Positions 32,716-42,122 are shown, counted from the first letter of the stretch. The stretch: 46,839 nucleotides of DNA from Lysobacteraceae bacterium (GCA_021604725.1 BQJN01000027.1:1-46839), one strand, 5' to 3'. The notes: generated from the letters alone by a model not told the origin. Made by a program: numbers and translations.

Positions 32716-34095
32716 TCATGTGACATTTGCGCCCAGCAAAAACAACGACCCCAATCCCAGAAACGCCAGGAAACCAACCACATCCGTCACTGTAGTTAAA
32801 ACCACACCGCCCGCCAGAGCAGGATCTGCACCAAAACGTTGCAGGGTGACCGGGACCACTACACCGCTTAGCGCGGCCGCCACCAGATTGATGACGATGG
32901 CGGCTGCGATGACGAATCCCAAAGCCACACTGCCGAACCACTGCCAGGCGACAAGGCCGATCGCCACCGACCACAGCAGGCCATTGCCAAAGCCAATCTT
33001 GAGTTCTCGAATCAACAAGGCTCGGCCATTGGAAGGTGATATCTGATCCAGGGCCAGGCCGCGTATGATTAGAGCCAGCGTTTGTGAACCGGCGATGCCA
33101 CCCATGCTGGCCACAACCGGCATCAAGATCGCCAACGCCACCACCTGATCCAGGGTCGCTTCAAACAGGCCGATGACCCAGGAGGCCAGCAACGCAGTCA
33201 GCAGGTTCACGCCTAGCCAGACGTTGCGGCGGACCATGGTGCTGCGCACCGGTGAAAACAGGTCCTCATCCTCATCCATGCCGGAACCGGCCAACATCGC
33301 CGCCTCCGACTCGCGGCTAAGAATGTCCACTATGTCCACGGCCGGAACAAAGCCAATCGGCCGATTGTCGTCGTCGACCACTACGGCCAACTCCCACGCA
33401 TTGGCAACGAACAGTCGGCTAATCTCATGCTCAGTCAATGTTGGACTGACGGTAGGAATCTCGTTCATCAACTCATTGACGCGCTTGTCCCGGGAAGTAT
33501 CGTCGACCAGTGCGCGAGGATCCAAATAGCCCTGCACGGTACCGGCCGTGTCTCGAACAAATACCGGCGCATCCTTGGCACGTACCACGGTTCGCGCCGC
33601 AGTAGACCCACTGGAACCGGCCGACACCAGACGAAATTCGGTGTGCATCATGGCGCCGACCGACTCGTCTTCAAAGCGCTCGAGCAGAGTGACCGCTTCT
33701 CGCGTTTTCGCGTCAAGCCGGTCCAGAACCTCGTCCTGCAGCTCTTCTGGCAACTGGCTGGTCAGTTGCGCTCGGTCATCGACAGACAACTGATCGAGCA
33801 AAGCCAGGACTTCATCGACGCTGCATTGCGACAAGAAGTGCTCGCGGACCTGATCGTGCGAGTCAGCCAGTACAGTGGCTTGTTGCGGCTCAGAAAGGGT
33901 TTTCCACAACACATCGCGATGATGCAGGGGCAAGGCTTCAAGCAGCTCTGTCGCATCACCTTCGAAGTCGGCCAACACATCAAAGCTATCCGGTTGCTCC
34001 GAATCGATGGTCTGGATGACCGCTTCGACCAGCTCCGATAATGAGTCAGCTGTGTCGAGTGGTGTTTCCGTGGCTGGTGTTTCCATCAATGACAT
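32716..34095 (-). CDS. mgtE: magnesium transporter MgtE
   Basis: MgtE is a homodimeric, Mg2+-gated magnesium channel. The 459-residue protein has the acidic N domain (about 25-140, L-P-L-H-H-R-D-V-L-W; D-R-A-Q-L-T), two CBS domains (about 150-270) and the C-terminal five-helix membrane domain starting near 290 with P-V-V-A-S-M-G-G-I-A-G-S-Q-T. The start may be 34095 or the nearby Met at 34086. It lies in the block that separates dapE from dapD and converges with the small membrane protein. Confidence 0.93.
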   Translation of the reverse strand: MSLMETPATETPLDTADSLSELVEAVIQTIDSEQPDSFDVLADFEGDATELLEALPLHHRDVLWKTLSEPQQATVLADSHDQVREHFLSQCSVDEVLALLDQLSVDDRAQLTSQLPEELQDEVLDRLDAKTREAVTLLERFEDESVGAMMHTEFRLVSAGSSGSTAARTVVRAKDAPVFVRDTAGTVQGYLDPRALVDDTSRDKRVNELMNEIPTVSPTLTEHEISRLFVANAWELAVVVDDDNRPIGFVPAVDIVDILSRESEAAMLAGSGMDEDEDLFSPVRSTMVRRNVWLGVNLLTALLASWVIGLFEATLDQVVALAILMPVVASMGGIAGSQTLALIIRGLALDQISPSNGRALLIRELKIGFGNGLLWSVAIGLVAWQWFGSVALGFVIAAAIVINLVAAALSGVVVPVTLQRFGADPALAGGVVLTTVTDVVGFLAFLGLGSLFLLGANVT

Positions 34096-34222
34096 CCCTC
34101 AAACGGGTTTCGAGACCGAGCAAACTTCATCGTACCGTATAGCTTGCAGCCAACCCCACTGGATAATCACTGACAGTTCGCTATACTATGTGCGAAACCT
34201 TTCGTACGTATGGAGCTCTTAA

Positions 34223-34546
34223 GTGAAACTATTTCTTGTAGCCATGGCAATCCTAGCCATTTCCGCCTGCACCGCTGTACCCAAAGACACCAGTGTCGGC
34301 GAGTTGACTGTTAGCCCAGGTGTGGTTGCGATCATGGATGAAAATCCCGATGAAGAAGCGGTGAGTACCGCTGACGAGCCTCGCGTCAGATGTCGCCAGG
34401 TGCATAGAGTGGGGTCCCATCTCACCACGCGTCGCTGCCAAACGGTTGATGAGATCGCGCAAAATGAAGAAGACGCCAAGCGTAATGCCGACAAGCTAAT
34501 CAACCACGTTGGTCGTCCGAAAAAAGTCAGTAGCGACCCGTTCTGA
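34223..34546 (+). CDS. small lipoprotein of unknown function
   Basis: 107 residues with lipobox A-I-S-A-C (Cys16). Mature part contains C-R-Q-V-H-R-V-G-S-H-L-T-T-R-R-C, a short motif with two cysteines common in small gammaproteobacterial lipoproteins, ending in a charged helix. A weak GGAG-type ribosome site precedes the ATG. Divergent from mgtE, convergent with the RelB-like gene. Confidence 0.7.
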   Translation: MKLFLVAMAILAISACTAVPKDTSVGELTVSPGVVAIMDENPDEEAVSTADEPRVRCRQVHRVGSHLTTRRCQTVDEIAQNEEDAKRNADKLINHVGRPKKVSSDPF

Positions 34547-34553
34547 AGAACCC

Positions 34554-34690
34554 AGTTGGCCCTCCCGCTTTCCTAGTTCTATTCCCCAAAAGCGGCTAGC
34601 CAGCCGCCTTGGCTCGCGACGCGAGCTCTTAAGAAATGATAACTAGGAGAAAAGGAGGGCCGGTGAGGGCTGCTGTTGCAGCTTCTGAAT
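34554..34690. repeat. palindromic element, copy B (GGCCCTCC ... GGAGGGCC)
   Basis: Arms 34558-34578 and 34641-34661 pair at 17 of 21 positions; a further GAGCTCGCG/CGCGAGC hairpin sits inside. The minus strand from about 34690 to 34620 matches copy A (20141-20200) at about 80%. Like copy A it lies between convergent genes, so it may end transcription on both strands. Confidence 0.7.
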
Positions 34691-34785
34691 CAAGACAACG
34701 AGCCCAAGGCGGTGGCCTGCTTAAACCCTGAAGGCCAACACTATTCCGAGCGTTAAACGTCCGCCTCTCTGGCTCCCCTGTTCTC

Positions 34786-34962
34786 CTAATCGCTTTCAGC
34801 GCCTGGGATCTCGACCGCAAATGGCAGACCCTGACGCAACACCACTTGCTTTAGATACAGCGTGATCGCCAGTGAAGTGGTCAGCCCCAGCTGTTTGAAA
34901 ACCTCTTCGGCTTCGGCCTTGAGCTCGGAGTCGACGCGCGCTCTAACGGTGGTCTCTTTCAT
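34786..34962 (-). CDS. orphan RelB/DinJ-family antitoxin-like protein
   Basis: 58 residues: [18 protein letters not shown], then [13 protein letters not shown] and L-P-F-A-V-E-I-P. This matches the ribbon-helix-helix N-terminal half of DinJ/RelB antitoxins (V-R-A-R-I-D-x-x-L-K ... L-G-L-T-x-S ... L-P-F). The C-terminal toxin-binding half is missing and no RelE/YafQ-like toxin lies on either side. Its ATG overlaps the dapD stop (ATGA), so it is translated with dapD. It could be a DNA-binding regulator or a relic. Confidence 0.75.
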   Translation of the reverse strand: MKETTVRARVDSELKAEAEEVFKQLGLTTSLAITLYLKQVVLRQGLPFAVEIPGAESD

Positions 34963-35789
34963 CCTTCACTCCCCATTCTCAGCAGCTCATTGATGCCAAC
35001 CTTGGCGCGTGTCTTGGCATCTACCCGCTTGACGATAACGGCGCACGCCAGGCTGTAAGAGCCGTCAGCGGCTGGCAGGCTACCCGGCACCACGACCGCG
35101 CCGGCGGGCACCCGGCCATAGTGAACCTCACCACTTTGACGATCATAGATGCGGGTGCTTTGCCCGATAAACACGCCCATGGACAATACCGCTCCTTGCT
35201 CGACAATCACGCCCTCAACCACCTCTGAGCGTGCGCCGATAAAGCAGTCGTCTTCGATAACGGTCGGTGCCGCTTGCAAAGGTTCGAGTACGCCACCGAT
35301 ACCGACACCACCAGACAGGTGCACGTTGCGACCAATTTGTGCGCAAGACCCCACCGTTGCCCAGGTGTCGACCATGGTGCCTTCACCAACATAGGCACCA
35401 ATATTGACGTAGCTTGGCATTAACACCACATCACGACCGATGTAGGCGCCACGTCGAACGGTGGCAGGCGGCACCACACGGGCACCGGTCGCCTCAATAC
35501 TGGTTGGGTCATCGCCACTCCAGCGACAGGGGACCTTGTCGTAGTAACTGGTGTGCGCCGCTGACACGACCTGGTTTCGATTCAGGCGAAACGACAACAA
35601 AACCGCCTTTTTCAACCATTCGTTGACTTGCCAGCCGTTGTCACCAGGCTCGGCCACGCGCAACTGGCCGCTTTCAATGCCGGCCAAAGCAGTGGCGACC
35701 GCCTGCCCCACCTCACCGGGCTGATCATCTGGCGTGATTGACTGGCGCCTGTCAAACGCCTGTTCAATGGTCTGTCTCAAAGCATCCAT
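34959..35789 (-). CDS. dapD: tetrahydrodipicolinate N-succinyltransferase
   Basis: DapD succinylates tetrahydrodipicolinate in the lysine/diaminopimelate pathway. The 276-residue protein has an N-terminal helical domain and a left-handed beta-helix of hexapeptide repeats (about 100-240; [16 protein letters not shown]). It is full length compared with E. coli DapD (274). It lies 22 nt after glnD and runs into the RelB-like gene. Confidence 0.95.
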   Translation of the reverse strand: MDALRQTIEQAFDRRQSITPDDQPGEVGQAVATALAGIESGQLRVAEPGDNGWQVNEWLKKAVLLSFRLNRNQVVSAAHTSYYDKVPCRWSGDDPTSIEATGARVVPPATVRRGAYIGRDVVLMPSYVNIGAYVGEGTMVDTWATVGSCAQIGRNVHLSGGVGIGGVLEPLQAAPTVIEDDCFIGARSEVVEGVIVEQGAVLSMGVFIGQSTRIYDRQSGEVHYGRVPAGAVVVPGSLPAADGSYSLACAVIVKRVDAKTRAKVGINELLRMGSEG

Positions 35790-35811
35790 AAGGTCAAATT
35801 CTCAAGTGTGA

Positions 35812-38409
35812 TTAGTCTTCAGATTGATCGACGTTGGCGCGCAATGCGTCTGCCAGGCGCTGACGTTGCGCTTCATTCAGCGGTCGCCCCTGCTCGTTGC
35901 TCAGCAGGAAGAAGTCTTCGACTCGATTGCCAAATGTCGCGATCTTGGCATCGTGAACGTTGACATTGCAGGCGACGAACGCTCGTGCAATGCACGACAG
36001 CAAACCGGGGCGGTCGGAAGCGATTAACTCCAACAATGTGCGATTGCCACGTGCCTTGCGAGCAAAATCCAGCTGCACTGGGTTGGCGAAGTTTTTCAGT
36101 TGTCTTGAAATCCGTCTCGGCATGTCCTGCAACTCGGCCGGCGTGGTCAGCTTCTGATTGACCAGGCGCGACAATTCCTGCAGGCGACCAGACTCACGCA
36201 CGGCCTGCCCTTCCCGGTCCAAAAACCAGATCGTATCCAGTGTATAGCCATCTGCAGTACTGGCAATGCGCGCTTCAACCACGTTGTAACTCAATTGGTC
36301 CAGTGCTGAGACGATCGCGGCGAACAGGCCGACGCCATCAGTGACATGAACGAACAACTCACTGGCCCCAAGGCGATCGTTGCTGCGCGCACTGACCACG
36401 TGCATATCCGGGGAATGGGCCAACAAGCGGGTTTGCCAGGCGATCAACTCGGGATCAACGCGTAGAAAATAGTCCGCCGGGAACCGTTCCCAGATCGGCT
36501 CGAACTGCGGCGCTTCAATGCGTTCATTGCGAAGCAAGTCGGCGCTGCGTTTTTTCACTGCACGTGCCTGCTCATCGCGAATCAATGGATTTTCCAACCC
36601 TCGACGCAAGGCAGACCGCGTGCGCTCATAAAGCTCTGAAATCAAGCGAGCCTTCCATCGATTCCACAGTTTCGGGCTAGTACCGCGAATGTCGGCAATG
36701 GTGAGCAGGTACAGGTAGTCCAGTCGCGACCAGTTACCGACTTTGCGTGCAAACTGATTGATGACGTCCGGATCCTGAATGTCTTTGCGCTGGGCGCAGA
36801 CAGACAAGTCAAGGTGATGCTTGACCAGCCAGGTCACTAAATTGGCGTCGGCCCGATCCAGACCGAGTCGCTTGCAAAAAGCCTTGGCGTCCTTGGCACC
36901 CAACTCCGAGTGGTCGCCGCCGCGACCCTTGGCGATGTCATGAAAAAATCCCGCCAGATACAGAAGCTCAGGCTTTTCAAGGCGCTTAAAGACCTGCCGT
37001 GCAAACGGGATGTCGGCGACTTTTTCCTCGTCGGTGTACTGATGCAGGTATTCAACGACGGTCAAGCTGTGTTGGTCGACGGTATAGACATGAAACATGT
37101 CAAACTGCATACGACCGACCACGGCCTCAAATTCCGGAATAAAGCGCCCCAGCACGCCATAGCGATGCATGCGGTTGAGCTCTCGACCGACGGCTTCACC
37201 TTCGCGCAACAGACGCAGAAACAGGGCGTTGGCCGTTGGGTGGTTGCGAAGCTGATCGTCAATCAGATGCAGTGAATGGCGAATCAGCCGGATGGTCGCG
37301 GCACGAACGCCTTTTACTTCCGGGCGACAGGCCAGGTGGACAAACAGCTCCATCAGGGCGACCGGTTCTCGCTCGAACAGGCCCTCATCGACCACTTCCA
37401 GAAAACCGCCGCGGCAGCGGAAATGGCGGTCCAGCGAAAAACTGTCCCCCTCATCGCCACGACCGAGAATTTCCTGTTCGAACAGCTGCAGCAATCGTTC
37501 ATTCAGCCGTTCGACCTGAATCAGGGTTCGGAACACGCTCTGCATAAACTGCTCAACGGCCAGGTTGTCGCCATCAACGAAGCCAAACTCAACGGCCAAA
37601 GCGCGCTGATGTTCAAACAACAGACGATCTTCGCGGCGGCCGCACAACTGGTGCAACGCGAACCGCACCCGCCACAGAAAACTTCGTGCCTCCATCAGCA
37701 CATTGCACTCACTGGGGGTCAGGAAACCGGCACCGGCGAGCGCATCGAGTGTGCCAACAGCAAAATGTCGTCTAGCGACCCAGGCGATCATCTGGATGTC
37801 GCGCAAGCCCCCGGGACCTTCCTTGATGTTCGGCTCAAGGTTGTAAGCGGTATCGCCGTAACGATCATGACGCCGAGTTTGCTCGTCGTACTTGGCCGAA
37901 AAAAAGCTGGAACCCGACCAAACTCGCTCTGGCGATAGCATGCCGGTCAAGCGCTCAAACAAGGGGTGGCTGCCGGCCAACAGCCGAGACTCCATCAAGT
38001 TGGTGGCAACAGTAATCTCGGTGCGCACCAGCGCGTCGCACTCCTCCAACGTTCGAACTGAGCTTCCTGGCTCCAGGCCGCCATCCCAAACGCCCTGGAA
38101 GAAACCGGCAATCTGCGCAGTGAGGTCATCATTGGGAGGTTCATCGACCAACACCATCAGGTCGATATCCGACTGCGGCTGCAACTCGCGTCGGCCGTAA
38201 CCACCTACCGCCACCAAAGCCACGTCAGTATTGCTCACTGCCGCGGACCAAAGATCTCGCAACATGGCATCGATCCGGTCTGAGCGTTCGTAGACCAAGT
38301 CATCAACGATGGCGCCGTTGCGATAGGCAGCCAGCTGAGACTGGTTCAGTTCGCGAACGCGATCGGCAAGGACCGCAATGGCAGGATCTAGATGAGCCGG
38401 GTGCGCCAT
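35812..38409 (-). CDS. glnD: bifunctional uridylyltransferase/uridylyl-removing enzyme
   Basis: GlnD senses glutamine and uridylylates or deuridylylates PII. The 865-residue protein has the nucleotidyltransferase motif G-G-Y-G-R-R-E-L-Q-P-Q-S-D-I-D-L (about 68-83), an HD hydrolase domain with F-F-H-D-I-A-K-G and G-G-D-H-S-E (about 485-500), and two C-terminal ACT domains (from about 680 and 795). It lies 33 nt after map and 22 nt before dapD, as in Xanthomonas and Pseudomonas relatives. Confidence 0.95.
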   Translation of the reverse strand: MAHPAHLDPAIAVLADRVRELNQSQLAAYRNGAIVDDLVYERSDRIDAMLRDLWSAAVSNTDVALVAVGGYGRRELQPQSDIDLMVLVDEPPNDDLTAQIAGFFQGVWDGGLEPGSSVRTLEECDALVRTEITVATNLMESRLLAGSHPLFERLTGMLSPERVWSGSSFFSAKYDEQTRRHDRYGDTAYNLEPNIKEGPGGLRDIQMIAWVARRHFAVGTLDALAGAGFLTPSECNVLMEARSFLWRVRFALHQLCGRREDRLLFEHQRALAVEFGFVDGDNLAVEQFMQSVFRTLIQVERLNERLLQLFEQEILGRGDEGDSFSLDRHFRCRGGFLEVVDEGLFEREPVALMELFVHLACRPEVKGVRAATIRLIRHSLHLIDDQLRNHPTANALFLRLLREGEAVGRELNRMHRYGVLGRFIPEFEAVVGRMQFDMFHVYTVDQHSLTVVEYLHQYTDEEKVADIPFARQVFKRLEKPELLYLAGFFHDIAKGRGGDHSELGAKDAKAFCKRLGLDRADANLVTWLVKHHLDLSVCAQRKDIQDPDVINQFARKVGNWSRLDYLYLLTIADIRGTSPKLWNRWKARLISELYERTRSALRRGLENPLIRDEQARAVKKRSADLLRNERIEAPQFEPIWERFPADYFLRVDPELIAWQTRLLAHSPDMHVVSARSNDRLGASELFVHVTDGVGLFAAIVSALDQLSYNVVEARIASTADGYTLDTIWFLDREGQAVRESGRLQELSRLVNQKLTTPAELQDMPRRISRQLKNFANPVQLDFARKARGNRTLLELIASDRPGLLSCIARAFVACNVNVHDAKIATFGNRVEDFFLLSNEQGRPLNEAQRQRLADALRANVDQSED

Positions 38410-38442
38410 CTGCGCTGTGCCAATTCGTTTTGCGCCGGCGTG

Positions 38443-39210
38443 CTAGACGTCATCGCCCGGCAGGCAAGTCAGGACTTCTACGCCCGTCTCGGTCACCAGC
38501 ACCGTGTGTTCCCATTGCGCGGACAGGGAGCGATCGCGTGTGACTACGGTCCAGCCGTCAGGCAACAGGCGTGTGTGGCGACGACCGGCATTGATCATCG
38601 GCTCGATAGTGAAGGTCATGCCCTGCTCAAGCACCACCCCTTCGCCAGGGCGGCCGTAGTGCAACACTTGCGGGTCTTCATGAAAAACTTCGCCAATACC
38701 ATGGCCACAGTACTCGCGCACGACCGAAAAACGCTCTGATTCGGCATGGGATTGAATGGCATGACCGATGTCGCCTAGCGTTGTACCCGGAGCGACTTTC
38801 TCGATCCCAATCACCATCGACTGATGCGCCACATCGCACAGACGGCGTGCCAGGATGCCCGGCTCGCCAACGTAGAACATTTTCGAGGTGTCGCCATGAA
38901 AACCATCCTTGATCACGGTGACATCAATGTTGACGATATCGCCATCCTTCAGACGCTTGTCACCGGGAATGCCGTGGCAGATGACATGATTGACCGACGT
39001 ACAAACTGACTTGGGAAAGCCCTTGTAGTTCAGGGGCGCTGGAATCGCCTGCAAGTCATCGACAATGTACTGATGGCAGATATCATTGAGCTCGCCAGTG
39101 GTCACGCCCGGCTGCACGTACGGCCGAATCATCTTCAGCGTTTGTGCTGCCAGCCGACCGGCTACGCGCATCTTTTCGATCTGCTCTGGAGTTTTTACGT
39201 TTGCGTTCAA
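38443..39210 (-). CDS. map: type I methionine aminopeptidase
   Basis: Removes the N-terminal methionine from new proteins. The 255-residue protein shows all metal-ligand motifs: N-I-D-V-T and H-G-D-T-S (two Asp), Y-C-G-H-G-I-G (His), F-T-I-E-P (Glu) and W-E-H-T-V (Glu). It is first gene of the map-glnD-dapD operon. The usual divergent rpsB-tsf pair is absent here; lemA lies there instead. Confidence 0.95.
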   Translation of the reverse strand: MNANVKTPEQIEKMRVAGRLAAQTLKMIRPYVQPGVTTGELNDICHQYIVDDLQAIPAPLNYKGFPKSVCTSVNHVICHGIPGDKRLKDGDIVNIDVTVIKDGFHGDTSKMFYVGEPGILARRLCDVAHQSMVIGIEKVAPGTTLGDIGHAIQSHAESERFSVVREYCGHGIGEVFHEDPQVLHYGRPGEGVVLEQGMTFTIEPMINAGRRHTRLLPDGWTVVTRDRSLSAQWEHTVLVTETGVEVLTCLPGDDV

Positions 39211-39554
39211 ATCGCGTCAACAAACTGTCGAAATTGGAGGCGTGCACCCTACCACAAATGGCGGCTCGCTTCCCTTGTTTTCGGCTGCACAGCGGTGCAG
39301 AACACTCACGCTGTCGCTGGAAGAAAACACTCGATGATGCATTTGAGTTCGCATGAGCCCAAACCATTTTCCAGCCGCGTTTTATCTTCCACGCTGGCGG
39401 CGGTACACTTTCGTGGGTCACCGATCGTTGGGGGCGGCGCGTGATTGAACTGCGAACAAAAAAGTCCTGAGGGCCCAGTATCCATGAATTTACTCTTGTT
39501 TATCGCCGGTGAGCACACGTCTTGCCACGTCCTCGCACGCTGCGAGGCCAGCTT
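39211..39554. other. divergent intergenic region between map and lemA
   Basis: 344 nt with a CTGCAC/GTGCAG hairpin (39285-39300, loop AGCG) and a possible leader ORF near the right end (39484-39558). No convincing promoter could be picked on either strand. Confidence 0.4.
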
Positions 39555-39558
39555 ATGA
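39484..39558 (+). CDS. possible 24-residue leader ORF coupled to lemA
   Basis: Reads M-N-L-L-L-F-I-A-G-E-H-T-S-C-H-V-L and ends in a TGA that overlaps the lemA ATG by the ATGA pattern. A CTGAGGG lies about 11 nt upstream of the start. The layout is that of a coupled leader peptide, but chance cannot be excluded in so short a frame. Confidence 0.25.
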   Translation: MNLLLFIAGEHTSCHVLARCEASL

Positions 39559-40112
39559 GCGGCGCATGGCTGACCATCTTGCTGCTGATCGCCCTCGGCA
39601 TTGTCCTGGTGGTTTTATTCAACGGTCTGGTTCGGGCTCGCAACCAGGTCGAAGCTGCCTGGGCTGATGTCGATGTGCAGCTACAACGCCGCCATGACCT
39701 GGTCCCTCAACTGGTCAACGCAGTGAAGGCGTACATGAGTCACGAAAAAGACACACTGACCGAGGTGGTCGCACAACGCGATGGGGCCGTTAAAGCACAA
39801 AGCGTCGGTGAGATTTCCGCACTGGAGTCGCAACTTGAGAAATCCATGCAAACCCTGATCGCGCGGGTCGAAGACTACCCAGACCTCAAGGCCACGGACA
39901 ATTTTCGTCAGTTGACCGATGACCTGGTCGACATAGAAGACCACCTGCAACATGCGCGCCGCTATTACAACGGCGCTGTGCGCGATCTTAACAACCGGGT
40001 CGAGCGCGTTCCAGACCGCTTCATCGCCGGGCCGCTGGGGTTTGAGTGCGCCGAATTCTTCCAGGCCGAGGCTAGCAGCCGCGGTCCGGTGCAAGTAGGA
40101 GCCCTGTCATGA
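39555..40112 (+). CDS. lemA: LemA family membrane protein
   Basis: 185 residues, an N-terminal membrane anchor (about 6-27) then a long helical bundle with the LemA signature Y-N-x-L-V-x-x-R-N-like F-N-G-L-V-R-A-R-N-Q-V-E-A-A-W-A-D-V-D-V-Q-L. Later come A-R-R-Y-Y-N-G-A-V-R-D-L-N-N. The function of LemA is not firmly known. The start at 39555 is preferred since the anchor begins there. It overlaps the DUF2207 gene by ATGA, a very common pairing. Confidence 0.9.
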   Translation: MSGAWLTILLLIALGIVLVVLFNGLVRARNQVEAAWADVDVQLQRRHDLVPQLVNAVKAYMSHEKDTLTEVVAQRDGAVKAQSVGEISALESQLEKSMQTLIARVEDYPDLKATDNFRQLTDDLVDIEDHLQHARRYYNGAVRDLNNRVERVPDRFIAGPLGFECAEFFQAEASSRGPVQVGALS

Positions 40113-41824
40113 TCCGAACGATTGCCCTAACGGGCCTAATGCTGCTGACCGCATCGATCAGCACCGCCGCGGAGCGCATCACCAGCTATCACAGCGACAT
40201 CGTCATCAAGGAAAGTGGTGAGTTGCTAATCACTGAAACGATTGCTGTCGTTGCCGAGGGGCGGCAGATTCGACGCGGCATCTACCGTGATTTTCCTACC
40301 GAATACGAGGACCGGTTCGGTCATGACGTCAACGTTTCCTTTGACGTGTTGTCGGCCAAGAGAAATGGCAACAGGGAACCGTTTCACACAGAGTCTCTGT
40401 CCAATGGTGTTCGTGTCTACCTGGGGTCGGCCAGCCGTATGCTGGAGCATGGCCCCCATGAATACGAGATTCAATTCGCCACCCAATACCAACTGGGCTT
40501 CTTCGAAGACTTCGATGAGCTGTACTTCAATGCAACCGGCAACGGCTGGGCCTTCGGTATTGACCAGGCCAGCGCCACGGTGCACTTGCCCGAAGCGGCC
40601 AGCGAAGATGATTTGCGGTTGATTGCCTACACCGGCAGCCAGGGCAGTCGCGATCAGCACGTCAATATCAACATGGTCGACAGTCAATCGGTCCGATTCG
40701 AAACGACCCGATCGCTGTTGCCGTATCAAGGCCTGACCATCGCCGTAGGCTTTCCCAAAGGCATGGTGCATGAACCAACGACAGCGGAGAAGACGCAACG
40801 GTTTTTGTCCAACAACGCCGGCATCCTGATCGGTCTTCTGGGCACACTGGCGGTTTTTTTCTACTACTACCTGACCTGGAAGCGGATCGGCAAAGACCCG
40901 GTAAAAGGCGTTATCTACCCGCGCTACGAAGCGCCCAATGGGTACTCGCCTGGATCTGTTCGCTACATTCTTCGCATGGGCTACGACAGCGGCTGCCTGT
41001 CAGCGGCCCTGGTCAGTCTGGCGGTCAAAGGGTATTTGCGCATTAGCAAACCAAAGACTGGCAAGAAGTACACCATCTCGCGAACGGACAAGGATGCCTC
41101 TGAGCTATCACCACCGTCAGAGGCGGTAGTACTGTCCAAACTGCTTGGCAGCCGCAGCGAGCTGAAATTCACAAACAAAAACCACTCGATCGTTGCCACC
41201 GCACTCAACGCGCACCGCCATGCCTTGTCGAAGGAGTATCAAAAGAAGTACTTCATCGTTAACGGTGGCTGGATTTTCTTCGGCTGGTTCGGCTCCATCA
41301 TCCTGGTCATTCTGATGGCCCTGTTTGGTGCCTTCCCAACGCTTGGGGCCTTTCTGTTGATGCCGGTCCTGCTGACCATCAATATCGTCTTCAGCATTCT
41401 GATGAAGGCACCAACCGTACCTGGTCGCAAGATCATGGATCAGATTGAGGGGCTGAAACTGTACCTGGGTGTGGCCGAACGACAGGACCTGGAACGTCAG
41501 AAGGCACCGCCGACCACCTTCGAGGAGTTCGAAAAGTTCTTGCCGTACGCGGTTGCACTCGATTGTGCCAACACGTGGGTCGATCGCTTCGATGCGGTGC
41601 TCAGGTCGCTACAGGACAGCGGTCAACTCCAACAGCGCGGTTGGTACACCGGCCATGGAACGACCATGTCGGCGCGTGGTATTGCCAGTAGTGTCAGCTC
41701 ACTGTCATCCGGGCTATCCAGTTCCATCTCATCGGCGTCCAGTCCACCTGGATCAAGCTCCGGGTCTGGTGGCGGCGGCTTCTCCGGCGGTGGCGGCGGT
41801 GGCGGCGGAGGTGGTGGCTGGTAG
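40109..41824 (+). CDS. DUF2207 membrane protein with Gly-rich tail
   Basis: 571 residues: signal peptide (about 1-21), extracytoplasmic DUF2207 beta domain (about 22-230; R-G-I-Y-R-D-F-P), a membrane segment (about 232-254), a cytoplasmic region, two further membrane segments (about 385-430), and a low-complexity Ser/Gly tail ending in a poly-glycine run closed by Trp. This tail is typical of the family. It is encoded with lemA; the pair may be an envelope complex of unknown role. Confidence 0.88.
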   Translation: MIRTIALTGLMLLTASISTAAERITSYHSDIVIKESGELLITETIAVVAEGRQIRRGIYRDFPTEYEDRFGHDVNVSFDVLSAKRNGNREPFHTESLSNGVRVYLGSASRMLEHGPHEYEIQFATQYQLGFFEDFDELYFNATGNGWAFGIDQASATVHLPEAASEDDLRLIAYTGSQGSRDQHVNINMVDSQSVRFETTRSLLPYQGLTIAVGFPKGMVHEPTTAEKTQRFLSNNAGILIGLLGTLAVFFYYYLTWKRIGKDPVKGVIYPRYEAPNGYSPGSVRYILRMGYDSGCLSAALVSLAVKGYLRISKPKTGKKYTISRTDKDASELSPPSEAVVLSKLLGSRSELKFTNKNHSIVATALNAHRHALSKEYQKKYFIVNGGWIFFGWFGSIILVILMALFGAFPTLGAFLLMPVLLTINIVFSILMKAPTVPGRKIMDQIEGLKLYLGVAERQDLERQKAPPTTFEEFEKFLPYAVALDCANTWVDRFDAVLRSLQDSGQLQQRGWYTGHGTTMSARGIASSVSSLSSGLSSSISSASSPPGSSSGSGGGGFSGGGGGGGGGGGW

Positions 41825-42122
41825 AACTATGACAGGGTAGGGAAAGAAGGACGAGAACACCGTCAACGCGTGCTCTGAACACGATAGATAGCCGCAGAGA
41901 CAAAAAGAACATAGAGGCCGCGATTGCGTCTTCAGTTTTGCAGCCATCTTCTGGTGAAAGTCCGCTTTCGCGACTTAACTTTCCATTCTTGCAAAAAGCG
42001 GCCGGACCGGCCGCCTCTTTGATCTGCTTTGTCTCTGCGGTTTACCTAGATTGCCAAAGGCAGCAGGGTTTTCTTTTGAGCGCTTCGCGCGTCCTGAGGT
42101 GGGATTTCTTGCTCCTGCGCCC
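41825..42122. other. palindrome-rich gap between convergent genes
   Basis: Contains an inverted repeat CCGCAGAGACAAA (41892-41904) / TTTGTCTCTGCGG (42028-42040), perfect over 13 bp and extended with mismatches to about 35 bp, like repeats seen in many genomes. It encloses the terminator at 41993-42014. No gene is seen. Confidence 0.6.
41993..42014 (-). terminator. Rho-independent terminator after gloA
   Basis: GCGGCCGG, central A, CCGGCCGC (41998-42014), followed on minus by TTTTT (41997-41993). It lies downstream of the glyoxalase gene and ends the minus-strand transcript; on plus the T-tract is poor. Confidence 0.8.

Noticed and set aside
34629-34820. 63-residue minus frame as the missing toxin of the RelB-like gene
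   Set aside because: It overlaps the antitoxin frame, starts before its stop and covers a palindromic repeat; no RelE-like motif.
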